From: Roseivirga sp.
GTDB taxonomy: Bacteria > Bacteroidota > Bacteroidia > Cytophagales > Cyclobacteriaceae
Assembly: GCA_021404565.1 (NCBI GenBank)
Contig: JAAWWF010000003.1
Location: 248,001-312,000 of the forward strand
Direction of reading: 5' to 3'
DNA length: 64,000 nucleotides
Shown here: piece after piece, positions 49,871 through 58,487 of the stretch
Numbering within the stretch: the first letter of the stretch is position 1
How the letters are laid out: each line of letters starts with the position of its first letter
The notes under the pieces: generated by a model
What the model saw: the letters and a program-made list of their open reading frames with translations, nothing else
Databases searched by the model: none
Told to the model about the DNA's origin: nothing
Position numbers and translations under genes: made by a program

Positions 49871-50878
49871 CTACAGAGATTTTCTGTACTCATTCGGGGT
49901 TATTCCTTCCCAGCGTCTGAAGGACCTGATAAAGGCACTGGCATCTGTATAGCTCAGCAAATAGGCAATTTCGTTAATGCTCAGTTCTGGTCTTTTCAGG
50001 TAAGAGAGAGCAAAATCTCTACGGAGAGATTCTATGATTTCTTTGAATGTATGCCCTTCTTCAGAGAGTCTTCTTTGCAGGGTTCTGACGCTTAAGTTTA
50101 AGTGACCTGCCACCTGGTCTATGGTGGGGAATTCGGGCTTTACCAGATTGGCCACAGAAACCTTTACCTCTTCATAAAATCCATTTTCTTTTTTGATAGC
50201 AGCTATTCTCTCCTGGGCGTGAGCTACCAGAATGCGCAATAAATTGTAGTCGCTGGTAACTACTTTCTCCTGGAGGTGCCTCTTCTCAAAATACAGAGCG
50301 ATTTGCTTTTGGTTATAGGCAACAGGGCACTGAAAAAGCCTTTCGTATTCCGCGGTTGAAGAAGGTTTGGCGAAGGGTAGTTCAATTTTGATAGGGTAGT
50401 GGTTTTTACGTGTGAGCTCGTGGAACTCATTGATGGTGAATACAATCGTGCCATCTACGGTATGTTTGACAGCCAGTTGAGAATCCTTAGCCCATACAGG
50501 ATCAGGGGTCATAATGAGTTTATAGTGATGATCTTCCTCGATCAAAGTCATGGGGAGTGAGCTACAGGCCAGCTGGGCAAAGTCACAAGCGTATTGCAGT
50601 GCCTGTAGCACTGTTTCTGAAGTCTGGGTAATCTGTGCCACCAGGCCAGCAGCTGTCATGTTCATAGACTCTCCCAGGTGAAGTCCGAAAAAGGGATCAC
50701 CGGTAGCTTCCGCTGCAGCGAGTGTCACGGCATTGAAGGTTTTGGCATCCAGGGTGGAAGATTCCTGACAAAGCTCAGCATCAGATTGCCCGCTGATAGC
50801 CAGCAAGGGCCTGATATCTGCCCCCTGCCTTCCCGCAAAGTCAATCAGTCCCAGTACAAAACGTCCATTAAATGCCAT
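49871..50878 (-). CDS. AraC-type regulator with Arabinose_bd-like N-terminal domain
   Basis: The protein has 335 residues from the ATG at 50878 (MAFNGRFVLGLIDFAG); an in-frame ATG 12 codons upstream is less likely. The N-terminal part (about 15-200, ending near ALYFEKRHLQ) resembles the OruR-type ligand-binding domain of AraC regulators, and the C-terminal 100 residues hold two HTH motifs (IDQVAGHLNLSVRTLQRRLSEEG and INEIAYLLSYTDASAFIRSFRRWEGITPNEYR). It is divergent from the SRPBCC gene and may control it or the GH17 gene. Ligand is unknown. Confidence 0.88.
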   Translation of the reverse strand: MAFNGRFVLGLIDFAGRQGADIRPLLAISGQSDAELCQESSTLDAKTFNAVTLAAAEATGDPFFGLHLGESMNMTAAGLVAQITQTSETVLQALQYACDFAQLACSSLPMTLIEEDHHYKLIMTPDPVWAKDSQLAVKHTVDGTIVFTINEFHELTRKNHYPIKIELPFAKPSSTAEYERLFQCPVAYNQKQIALYFEKRHLQEKVVTSDYNLLRILVAHAQERIAAIKKENGFYEEVKVSVANLVKPEFPTIDQVAGHLNLSVRTLQRRLSEEGHTFKEIIESLRRDFALSYLKRPELSINEIAYLLSYTDASAFIRSFRRWEGITPNEYRKSL

Positions 50879-50985
50879 GGAGGTCAAATTAGCTAATATG
50901 GCATGAAATGACAATTGGTTGGCATGGATTGATCATCTCCCGGGTCTCTCTTTTCCGTGATTTATAATGAACTAAATGATGAATT

Positions 50986-51444
50986 ATGAAAAGCATGGAA
51001 ACACAAATTATCATAGAGGCCGGGCCTGATCAGGTTTGGGCTGTTTTGATGGATTTTGAAAGCTATCAGCATTGGAATCCTTTTATCATCAGGATAAAAG
51101 GCAGTGCTACGGTCGGCACTCAGCTTGACAATGAGCTTAGAATGAATGATAAGAAAAGCATGAAATTTCAGCCTGAAGTGCTGGTGGTGGAAGAGCAGAA
51201 AGAGTTTCGCTGGAAGGGCAAAATGTTTGTAAAAGGCCTTTTTGATGGAGAGCATTACTTCAAGCTGCAGTCAAATGGTGACGGATCGACTACTTTGATT
51301 CACGGAGAAAATTTCAGCGGGGTATTGAGCGGTTTGATTATGAATATGATTGAGGAAGATACACTAAAAGGTTTTGAGGCGATGAACAGCGCTTTAAAGC
51401 AGCGGGTAGAATTGAAAGGGAAGGAGGTGCGACATGCAGGCTAA
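50986..51444 (+). CDS. SRPBCC-family protein
   Basis: The 152-residue protein shows the START-like fold: IIEAGPDQVWAVLMDFESYQHWNPFI at the start, LDNELRM and FRWKGKMFVKGLFDGEHYFKLQ strands, and a long C-terminal helix (LSGLIMNMIEEDTLKGFEAMNSALKQRVEL). SRPBCC proteins bind small hydrophobic ligands. It overlaps the next membrane protein gene by 11 bases, and is divergent from the AraC regulator with 107 bases between. Confidence 0.85.
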   Translation: MKSMETQIIIEAGPDQVWAVLMDFESYQHWNPFIIRIKGSATVGTQLDNELRMNDKKSMKFQPEVLVVEEQKEFRWKGKMFVKGLFDGEHYFKLQSNGDGSTTLIHGENFSGVLSGLIMNMIEEDTLKGFEAMNSALKQRVELKGKEVRHAG

Positions 51445-51826
51445 TGAGAAAAAACTGAGATGGGTACTGAAGGGTAATGGTGCCTTTTCATTGCTCAGTG
51501 GTACAGGGTTGATTATAGCTCATCAGGCTTTAGCGGATTTGATGGGAGTGGGGAATGCTCGGGTATTATTGTTTATAGGGATTGGACTGATGCTCTTTTC
51601 GGCTACAGTCATTCAGGCGGGCTTTAGAAAGTCTATTTCACCAAAGCAGGTACAATCCATCATTATTCAGGACTGGGCCTGGGTGCTGGGCAGTGGGGTG
51701 ATTATCGGGGTGGAGGCTTGGGGACTCAGTGCTTTGGCTTATTGGATAATAACCGGTGTAGCACTTTTGGTTGGAGACTTTGCCTTTTTTCAAATGAGAT
51801 ATTTAAGGAGGCTCGAAAGGACCTGA
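51434..51826 (+). CDS. small membrane protein of unknown function
   Basis: The 130-residue protein has four predicted helices (for example FSLLSGTGLIIAHQALADLMG, VLLFIGIGLMLFSATVIQAG, WVLGSGVIIGVEAW, IITGVALLVGDFAFF). Such proteins accompany SRPBCC genes in several Bacteroidota. It overlaps the SRPBCC stop by 11 bases, so translation is coupled. No function can be named. Confidence 0.65.
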   Translation: MQANEKKLRWVLKGNGAFSLLSGTGLIIAHQALADLMGVGNARVLLFIGIGLMLFSATVIQAGFRKSISPKQVQSIIIQDWAWVLGSGVIIGVEAWGLSALAYWIITGVALLVGDFAFFQMRYLRRLERT

Positions 51827-51886
51827 TCAAAAAAATCTGATCGAAATGAAGTTAGGGCAGTCCTTAAATTGATATATCTTGCAGGC

Positions 51887-52339
51887 ATGCTTCATCTGAA
51901 AAAAGCCCTCTTTTCTGCCTGTGAATCTCTTGTAAACGGTCGTATCAAGAGCATTGAGGATGCGATGCGCAATGCGCAGTCTGCGGCCAATGAAGAGACC
52001 AAAAGCAGTGCTGGTGATAAATATGAGACAGGCAGGGCTATGATGCACCTGGAAAAAGAAAAGCTGGCAGGACAACTGTCGGAAGCGGCTAAGATGAAAA
52101 AGGCACTGGACCTGATAGATAGTGATAAGCTTCACAGTGTAGCGGCTTTAGGCAGTGTAGTACGAACGGCCAAGGCCAGCTACTATATTTCTGTTTCAGT
52201 AGGCAAACTGGAAGTAGAGGGAGAAGTTTTTTTTGCCATTTCTCCGGCCTCACCCATTGGCAGGCAGTTGCTGGACAAAAAACAGGGAGAGAGCTTCTCC
52301 TTTGCAGGAAGAAATCAGCAAATAGTTACGCTGGCTTAA
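51887..52339 (+). CDS. GreA/GreB C-terminal-like protein
   Basis: The 150-residue protein has a helical, coiled-coil N-terminal part (about 1-75) and a C-terminal domain like that of GreA/GreB transcript-cleavage factors, with the block AISPASPIGRQLLDKKQGESFSF. In databases similar proteins are often labelled 3-oxoacyl-ACP synthase, which the sequence does not support. The start at 51887 (MLHLKKALF) is preferred to an in-frame ATG six codons upstream. Its stop overlaps the convergent GNAT gene by four bases. Confidence 0.72.
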   Translation: MLHLKKALFSACESLVNGRIKSIEDAMRNAQSAANEETKSSAGDKYETGRAMMHLEKEKLAGQLSEAAKMKKALDLIDSDKLHSVAALGSVVRTAKASYYISVSVGKLEVEGEVFFAISPASPIGRQLLDKKQGESFSFAGRNQQIVTLA

Positions 52340-52956
52340 AAAGAAGACAGATTTTGAACTAACAGCTCTTTGATGCCAGGCCATTCCTGAATGATTATGC
52401 TGTAATAGGCTGAGTTTCTGTGAGATCCGTCCTCGCGTACCATATCATTTCGCAATATACCCTCGTAAGTAGCATCCAGTTTTTCTATGGCCCTTCTCGA
52501 TCTGGTGTTCAATTCATCTGTCTTGACCTGAACCCTGGCAATATTGAGCTGCTCAAAGCAATGTGTGAGCAGTAGTAACTTGCATTCAAAGTTTACGGCA
52601 GTTCCCCAATAGTCCGGGTGTAGCCAGGTCCAGCCTATCTCCAGTTTGCGGTGCGCAGGTTCAATATTCAGAAATCGCGTGCTGCCAATCACTCTCTGAT
52701 CAGCTCGGTCTACAATGACGAAACAGTGCTCTTTGCCTGCCTCCATTTCCATGGAAGCTCGTTGAAATGCGCGCTGAAAGGTTGTCGGTTTGGAAGCATC
52801 TAAAGCATAATGTTTCCAGATTTCTTTCGGCCTTGCCGCTACCTCCAGGCCTGGAAGATGATGAGCTTGCAGCGTCTCCAGGTTAATAATTGAACCCTTG
52901 AGAGTAAGCAGAGGAGATACCAGGTTTTGCATATCTGTCTTGGTAATGGTTTGCAC
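52336..52956 (-). CDS. GNAT-family N-acetyltransferase
   Basis: The 206-residue protein has the RimJ/RimL type GNAT pattern: HCFVIVDRADQRVIGSTRFLNIEPAHRKLEIGWTWLHPDYWGTAVNFECKLLLLTHCF, where the IGSTR strand and the HPDYWG turn bind acetyl-CoA. NIARVQVKTDELNTRSRRAIEKLDATYEGILR is the conserved end. It acetylates an amino group of a small molecule or ribosomal-type N-terminus. It starts at ATG 52956, or possibly at the methionine of residue 9. Confidence 0.88.
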   Translation of the reverse strand: MQTITKTDMQNLVSPLLTLKGSIINLETLQAHHLPGLEVAARPKEIWKHYALDASKPTTFQRAFQRASMEMEAGKEHCFVIVDRADQRVIGSTRFLNIEPAHRKLEIGWTWLHPDYWGTAVNFECKLLLLTHCFEQLNIARVQVKTDELNTRSRRAIEKLDATYEGILRNDMVREDGSHRNSAYYSIIIQEWPGIKELLVQNLSSF

Positions 52957-53138
52957 AATGATAAAAACTGAGCGACTATTGCCTAATACCGGACTACAAC
53001 TTATTCCAAAACCGTCCTTTGGTACTTAGATGTCTCGACTGTGACCTCAGAGGTGCTTCAAAAGGTTTTCTTGGTATCTCGCTGACGTTTCGGTGGATTT
53101 AGCGTAAATCATTTTTTCACTTAGGGGGTTATACAGTC

Positions 53139-54527
53139 ATGGCTACCAAAATATATCAGGGAATGGGAGAATGGGCTCATCGTTTTTTAGCAGTTCTTTT
53201 ACTGCTAAGCCTATCTATAGAAGCAAACGCACAGAAGCAGTCTGATGTGCGGGCTGTGGAGCACTTTCTAGCCCTGTTTGAGCAGGGAAAATCCAGCCAT
53301 CAGGAGGCACTCGACTACATTTCTGAGCACTGGCAAACGGCCTTTATTCCCATGGTGCTGGAGGTTGTCTACCTGCAGAAAGACCCTGAGATTGTTCAAC
53401 CTCTTTTACAATTAATGAATAAGAAAGAGGGCTGGCAGCAAGGTTTTGAGTTTAATAGCTGGTACAAACGACTTTGGTCTGAAAATCAAAAAGTATTACC
53501 CAACTATTCAGATTTCAAAGCAGGGATTTACAAATACATTGACCCAAAGTTTGAAACCTATTTTAAGGGACGTTATGAAAGTGACATTCGCTTAGACGAG
53601 ATCATCTGGGGAGGTGTAAAACAGGACGGTATTCCACCTTTGAGAAACCCCAGAATGATTTCAGCGAACGAGGCAGATTTTCTTGAGGATGACAATATCG
53701 TTTTTGGTATTGAGGTAAACGGAGATGTCAGGGCCTACCCCAAACGGATATTGGCCTGGCATGAGATGTTTGTAGATGAGGTGGGAGGTATCAATGTGGC
53801 CGGAGTGTATTGTACGCTCTGTGGTACGGTAATCCTCTATAATACCACCCACAATGGTGTGAATCATGAGATAGGGACTAGTGGCTTTTTATATCGATCC
53901 AATAAGCTTATGTATGACAAGGCTACCCAGTCGCTATGGAATACCTTATGGGGAACCCCGGTGATAGGGCCACTAAAGGGAAAAGACATTGAACTGGAAA
54001 AAATGAGCGTAGTGACGACCACCTGGGGAGAATGGAAGCGAAGAAATCCCAGTACAACAGTATTGTCGCTGGCTACCGGCCATCGAAGAAATTACGATGA
54101 AGGAGAGGCTTACAAAGATTATTTCGCTACAGATAAGCTGATGTTTTTCACTCCCTTTGACGATAAAAGACTTAAAAATAAGCAAGAGATACTGGCTTTA
54201 CAGTTTCCGGAATACCCCGGGAAACAATTGGCTATATCCACTAAGTTTCTGAGTAAGAGGCCCGTTTATGAGGGTTCTTTGGGGCCTGTTGATTTTGTGG
54301 TGTTTACAGATGAATCTGGTGCCAACAGAGTATATGACCGATCAGATATCAGCTTTGAGAGTTTCGATGGCCAGGAGGGTATCACAGATAAGGAAGGTAA
54401 GGCCTGGACGCTCTTTGAAAACAGGATCGTTCGGGAAGATGGCCTGACGCTGCAAAGACTCCCTTACCACAGGGCCTTTTGGTTTGGCTGGAAGGCGGCC
54501 TACCCTAATACAAAACTGATTAAATGA
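53139..54527 (+). CDS. DUF3179 domain protein, secreted
   Basis: The protein has 462 residues with a signal peptide (about 1-31, ending IEANAQ). The DUF3179 pattern is clear: RAYPKRILAWHEMFVDEVGGINVAGVYCTLCGTVILYN and TSGFLYRSNKLMYDKATQSLWNTLWGTPVIGP, with conserved cysteines of the YCTLCGT motif. The family is secreted and of unknown function, with a proposed metal- or redox-binding role. It overlaps the following lipoprotein gene by four bases (ATGA), so both form an operon. Confidence 0.9.
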   Translation: MATKIYQGMGEWAHRFLAVLLLLSLSIEANAQKQSDVRAVEHFLALFEQGKSSHQEALDYISEHWQTAFIPMVLEVVYLQKDPEIVQPLLQLMNKKEGWQQGFEFNSWYKRLWSENQKVLPNYSDFKAGIYKYIDPKFETYFKGRYESDIRLDEIIWGGVKQDGIPPLRNPRMISANEADFLEDDNIVFGIEVNGDVRAYPKRILAWHEMFVDEVGGINVAGVYCTLCGTVILYNTTHNGVNHEIGTSGFLYRSNKLMYDKATQSLWNTLWGTPVIGPLKGKDIELEKMSVVTTTWGEWKRRNPSTTVLSLATGHRRNYDEGEAYKDYFATDKLMFFTPFDDKRLKNKQEILALQFPEYPGKQLAISTKFLSKRPVYEGSLGPVDFVVFTDESGANRVYDRSDISFESFDGQEGITDKEGKAWTLFENRIVREDGLTLQRLPYHRAFWFGWKAAYPNTKLIK

Positions 54528-55438
54528 AAGGCTGGCTAAAAGTCTCAGGCCTTGTACTACTAACTATGTGCATGGGAGCCTGCACTGGCAATGGAGAGGG
54601 CGATCCATTGCCGGCAGATTCTCTGGCGGCCCTGGTGCAACAACTTGGCTTACCAATTCAGAAGGATTCTTTGATTGCCTGTGCTGCCAGTGGACAGCAT
54701 GGGTTTTTGCAGGAGGATTCAGGTTTACCTGTGTCAGTCATTTATCTACCGGTGGCCAATTCGGGAGAAACCTGGTATTATGAGTCAGCAGGACCAGTTA
54801 CGGATAAGACAGATTTGAGCCAGTACCAGCGTCAGTCCTTGCAAACAAGACCACTTTTGAACGGCTTTTTGAGAAAATTGGTTCATCCCGGCAGGCCGGT
54901 GGAAACGGTGGGCATTGTAGCCACGGTGAGCAATGGGAAGTTGTTTCTCTCCAATGAGATTAATATTAAATCGGCCGATCAGCCAACGGCCTTTAACACA
55001 GGAGATATTTCGGTCGACCTCAGTAGCCCACTAATGCCCTCTTTTCAGTGGCCGGTAAGCCCCGTGGGAGAAGACGCGATTTACTTTCATGTAGTGAGTG
55101 ATCCGCAAAACAACTTGGTTTCAGGTACCTATTCTTTTGACCGGAATTTCCGCTTTTATGACCTGTCTAATGTGGTGTTGAATATCAATGACAAGAATCC
55201 ACCTCCTGTTTTAAACGCTGGAGGTATGTACACTTTCTCTGTGATGGCGGTGAGTCCGGATAACTGGGTGAATGCTTTTTGGAGTAAGGGGTTTGAGGCG
55301 GAGTGCTGGGACCACCCCGGCCATCGAATGGGGTATCAGTTTCGAAGATTTATCATGGTCACCCCTCCTCCGAGGAGGGGATTGTACAGGATACTATTCA
55401 TGAATTTCCCGGTTTTAGCTACACCAAGCCTGCCTTAG
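54524..55438 (+). CDS. lipoprotein with repeat-derived C-terminus
   Basis: The 304-residue protein begins with a lipoprotein signal (VLLTMCMGAC, Cys20 as lipid anchor). The middle (about 70-270) is beta-rich with SNEINIKSADQPTAFNTGDIS and SFDRNFRFYDLSNVVLNIND. The last 28 codons pass through a CCCCTCCTC/GAGGAGGGG palindrome at 55362-55380 and read VTPPPRRGLYRILF, so the natural C-terminus was probably replaced or extended by repeat sequence. It is translationally coupled to the DUF3179 gene. Confidence 0.7.
   Translation: MKGWLKVSGLVLLTMCMGACTGNGEGDPLPADSLAALVQQLGLPIQKDSLIACAASGQHGFLQEDSGLPVSVIYLPVANSGETWYYESAGPVTDKTDLSQYQRQSLQTRPLLNGFLRKLVHPGRPVETVGIVATVSNGKLFLSNEINIKSADQPTAFNTGDISVDLSSPLMPSFQWPVSPVGEDAIYFHVVSDPQNNLVSGTYSFDRNFRFYDLSNVVLNINDKNPPPVLNAGGMYTFSVMAVSPDNWVNAFWSKGFEAECWDHPGHRMGYQFRRFIMVTPPPRRGLYRILFMNFPVLATPSLP
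55362..55380. repeat. G/C-rich palindrome inside a coding region
   Basis: CCCCTCCTC and GAGGAGGGG are perfect 9-base arms around one base. It lies inside the last codons of the lipoprotein gene. Similar palindromes are at 37478-37496 and 57564-57580. Confidence 0.85.
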
Positions 55439-55444
55439 CCCGGG

Positions 55445-55496
55445 CCAACCATCTTGTATTTCGCAGAGTTTTCGGGTAGCCACCCTCCCTCCATGG
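55445..55496. repeat. fragment of the 48383-type fold-back element
   Basis: CCAACCATCTTGTATTTCGC, then GTTTTCGG and CCCTCCCTCC, match the end of the element at 48478-48522. The left end of the element is missing. Confidence 0.75.
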
Positions 55497-55621
55497 CGCA
55501 TTGGGGTGTAGAAAATTACAGGTTAAAATATTGATGATAACTCATAAGAGGTGTATGAATGCTTTAGAAGAATCCTCGATAACCAATCACTAATAACCAA
55601 TAACCATTAACCCCAAAACCA

Positions 55622-55807
55622 TCACAGTTCCTCAAAGGGCTCGTCATCGGTTTTTTCATCTGTCTGCTCTATGCGGTAATTGGTGTCGTCCATAAAGCGG
55701 CTTTCCTGCTTGATGCTGTTGGCGATGCCTACCATCCAGGCGACCATTATAACACGGAGATAAGATCCGAATTTTATCAGGAAACGTTTCAGACGTGATT
55801 TGGGCAT
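55622..55807 (-). CDS. small basic protein, probable
   Basis: A 61-residue open frame MPKSRLKRFLIKFGSYLRVIMVAWMVGIANSI... with one short hydrophobic segment (about residues 17-30) and an acidic tail (TDEKTDDEPFEEL). The organised pattern of basic, hydrophobic and acidic parts argues for a real gene, but I do not recognise a family. It lies downstream of the M1 peptidase on the same strand. Confidence 0.45.
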   Translation of the reverse strand: MPKSRLKRFLIKFGSYLRVIMVAWMVGIANSIKQESRFMDDTNYRIEQTDEKTDDEPFEEL

Positions 55808-55848
55808 GATGGCTTTGCTGCAATTAGCATTCCATGTGCCTCTATCAG

Positions 55849-57435
55849 TTATCTTCCTGTCACTTTGCCTTCAAAAAGCAGATTTGTGTCAGGGTCGAGT
55901 ACGATTTTGGCAGGTTTCTTATCCGCTTTAATGGTAAAGGCCTGTTTTTTCTGATTTACCTTAAGTACTTCTCTTTGGGTAGAGCCGTCTTTATAAACCA
56001 CCTCGATCTCCAGGGGGAAGTCAAAATTTCCTTGCTGACGCTGATCTACCAGGATTTGCAGACCGCCTTTAAATTGCCAGTCCAGTCGTAGGTCCGGATG
56101 ACCTGCCTGATAAATCCATTGCTGGAAGAAGCCATCCAGGTCTTTTCCAGAGGCTTCTTCAAATACTGCTTTCAGGTCTTCAGTCAGGGCATTGGATAGT
56201 TTGTACTGATCGTAGTAGGTTTTGATTGCCTGCCAGAAAACCTGGTCTCCCACCTCCTGACGGAGCATATGGAGCACAAAACCGCCTTTTTGATAGGAGT
56301 TGGCATTGAGCAGTTTCATGTAGCTGTCAATAGCCGTGTTCACCACAGGTACACTCTGTTTGTTATTGAAGGCAATGATCTGATTTTTGTCTGTCAGCCG
56401 GTCTTCTGCCGCAATGGCCTTACCGTATTTTTGCTCCTTGTACAGGATAGTAAAGTAGGTAGCAAAACCCTCGCTGAGCCAGATGTGATGCCAATTCGCT
56501 TCAGAGGCAGAGTTACCAAACCATTGATGTGCAATCTCATGAGCAATCAGTCCTTCCGAAGTTCGGTTGCCGTTAACTGAGTTTTCTGTATAGAAAATGT
56601 TGCTGGCGTTTTCCATACCTCCAAACTGGGTCTTGGACTGCACATTGGCTAGCTTGGCATAGGGGTAAGGTCCTACATGGTTGATAAACCAATCGGTGAT
56701 TTCAACCGCCAGCGCATAGTCGTAAAAACCATTTTCGCGGTCCTGAGGGTAGACCCAGCTGGAGATGGGGATACCTGAAACCTCTCCGGCCTTTTGAATG
56801 GCGAAGCGGGCGGCCCCAAAGACCATGACCTTGGTAGGCAGTTGTACCTTGCTTTTCCAATGCGTAAGCGTCAGATCATCACTCAGGTTGGTTCTCTCCA
56901 CGAGGTAACCATTGCCCACCACCTGATAATGACTTGGGGCCGTTACAATCCACTCCACCGTGGCTTTGTCTGAGGGGTGATCTACTGTAGGAAGCCAGTT
57001 TTGACCCCGATCAGGCCAATTATCTCCGAAAAAGGTACGATCTCCATACTTGTTTTTTGAGATGATGAGGCCCGTGGCTGGCACACCCTGGTAAGAGATT
57101 TCATAATGCTTGATGTCTCCGGCTTTGGCCGTAGTCCTGAGTGTCAGTTTGCCCTGATTATGCTCAAAGGGCACTTTGTTTCCACCCTCACTCAAGCCTG
57201 TGACAGTCATACCTTTTCCCCTGGTTTCATTGGCGAGATCAAGGGTAAAACGAGTAGCGTTCTTTTTAAACTTTACAGATACCGTAGCCATTCCTTCAAT
57301 CTTGTCATTCGTATCATTAAGACCTATTTCAAACTTGTAATGTCTTATGTCGATGGTATTGAATCGATCGTGGTGCTTCTGACCTTGTAGTGCTGAGCAG
57401 ATGATCATGGTGAGAAAGATGAGTTTTAGCTTCAT
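55849..57435 (-). CDS. M1-family metallopeptidase
   Basis: The 528-residue protein has a signal peptide and the M1 aminopeptidase motifs GGMENASN (exopeptidase motif) and HEIAHQWFGN, near residue 297, with the third zinc ligand in WLSEGFATYF. YQKGGFVLHMLR supplies the catalytic tyrosine region. It lacks the extra ERAP-type C-terminal domain of long M1 enzymes. It is secreted or periplasmic and trims peptides from the N-terminus. Confidence 0.95.
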   Translation of the reverse strand: MKLKLIFLTMIICSALQGQKHHDRFNTIDIRHYKFEIGLNDTNDKIEGMATVSVKFKKNATRFTLDLANETRGKGMTVTGLSEGGNKVPFEHNQGKLTLRTTAKAGDIKHYEISYQGVPATGLIISKNKYGDRTFFGDNWPDRGQNWLPTVDHPSDKATVEWIVTAPSHYQVVGNGYLVERTNLSDDLTLTHWKSKVQLPTKVMVFGAARFAIQKAGEVSGIPISSWVYPQDRENGFYDYALAVEITDWFINHVGPYPYAKLANVQSKTQFGGMENASNIFYTENSVNGNRTSEGLIAHEIAHQWFGNSASEANWHHIWLSEGFATYFTILYKEQKYGKAIAAEDRLTDKNQIIAFNNKQSVPVVNTAIDSYMKLLNANSYQKGGFVLHMLRQEVGDQVFWQAIKTYYDQYKLSNALTEDLKAVFEEASGKDLDGFFQQWIYQAGHPDLRLDWQFKGGLQILVDQRQQGNFDFPLEIEVVYKDGSTQREVLKVNQKKQAFTIKADKKPAKIVLDPDTNLLFEGKVTGR

Positions 57436-57563
57436 GGGTGGATTTTTCAGGTACTGAATTTATAAAATCATAATGGGGTGGGCAAGGCTCCTTTGTCGGG
57501 CGGAAGCCTGTTCTGGGAGGAGGACCCTTCCGTCCTTCGGACACCCTGTCTGCCACAGGTAGG

Positions 57564-57580
57564 CTCCCCTTTAAGGGGAG
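57564..57580. repeat. G/C-rich palindrome
   Basis: CTCCCCTT and AAGGGGAG are perfect 8-base arms around one base, in the gap between the DDAH-like gene stop and the M1 peptidase start. It could terminate the DDAH-like transcript on the minus strand. Confidence 0.6.
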
Positions 57581-57607
57581 GAAGTAGGAGAGAAGAATGC
57601 AGGAGTG

Positions 57608-58483
57608 TTAAATTTCCCGATAGACGGGGCGTGTAAGGCAGGTAGGACCACCTCCACCTTTTACGCTGATTTCTTCACCACTGTAGGTGGTCACTTCACA
57701 GCCGGCAGCTTTGAGTCTTGACTCGGTAATCGGGTTACCGGCCACCATCAGGCATTTACGGGAGGCCAGGGCCAGTACATTGCAGCCCATAGATTCAAAC
57801 TCTTCCTCGGGTACTTCTACAAATTCAAAACCTCGCTGGATCAGCTCATTGCGGAAACTGATTGGCATAAGAGGAGAATAAATTACGGCCAGGTCTTTTG
57901 CTACAGGGCTCAGAATGCTCATTAAATGAAAAACATCCGAAGGGCCTTTATAATGAGGAAGATCAACCGTAATTACTTCTATACCTCTCGGGTCCAGCAG
58001 GGCTTTTAGCTGGTTGATACCGGCCGGGTTGGTGCGATAGGTATGACCTACGGCCAGGGTTTTTTCATCGAGCCAGGCGACATCGCCACCTTCTACTGTG
58101 CCAAGTCCCTCGATTTTCCCGAGAATCGGAATGTCTGCTGCACGAAAGGCTGTCTCCTGGGCTTGTGGTTCGTTGATGCGTCCCCCTTTGCCCATATTGC
58201 AAATAATCACACCAAAATCTGTAGCAATGGCAGCATCACGGCAATAGATGGAGTCTATTTGTACCGTTTCGTCAAAACGGAATTCATTTAGCACTATACC
58301 ATCAACCACGAAATTGGAGCGGAATTCCTCGTATTCTTCCAGTGCCTTTGCGTACTGAGGTTCAGCCAGGTAATTAAGCGGTGCCCATTGATTGCTTAGT
58401 GTTGATTGACTGAGGAAAGCGGCTTTTGCAGATTTAATCCAGAGAGATTCAATGCGTCCGTATTCGGAGTGACAGGTTTTCAT
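57608..58483 (-). CDS. dimethylarginine dimethylaminohydrolase/arginine deiminase-like protein
   Basis: The 291-residue protein is a pentein-fold hydrolase of the DDAH type. CRDAAIATDFGVIICNMGKGGR and VEGGDVAWLDE are substrate-binding blocks, the histidine lies in DVFHLMS, and the nucleophile is Cys282 in GGGGPTCLTRP at the C-terminus. Family members hydrolyse methylated arginines, citrulline-like or guanidino substrates. I chose the ATG at 58483; a longer in-frame start would run into the permease gene. It is next to an amino-acid permease, suggesting uptake and use of an arginine derivative. Confidence 0.87.
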   Translation of the reverse strand: MKTCHSEYGRIESLWIKSAKAAFLSQSTLSNQWAPLNYLAEPQYAKALEEYEEFRSNFVVDGIVLNEFRFDETVQIDSIYCRDAAIATDFGVIICNMGKGGRINEPQAQETAFRAADIPILGKIEGLGTVEGGDVAWLDEKTLAVGHTYRTNPAGINQLKALLDPRGIEVITVDLPHYKGPSDVFHLMSILSPVAKDLAVIYSPLMPISFRNELIQRGFEFVEVPEEEFESMGCNVLALASRKCLMVAGNPITESRLKAAGCEVTTYSGEEISVKGGGGPTCLTRPVYREI

Positions 58484-58487
58484 AGAT

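Noticed and set aside
51887-52339. 3-oxoacyl-ACP synthase annotation for the small gene
   Set aside because: No thiolase active site is present; the C-terminal part resembles GreA/GreB.
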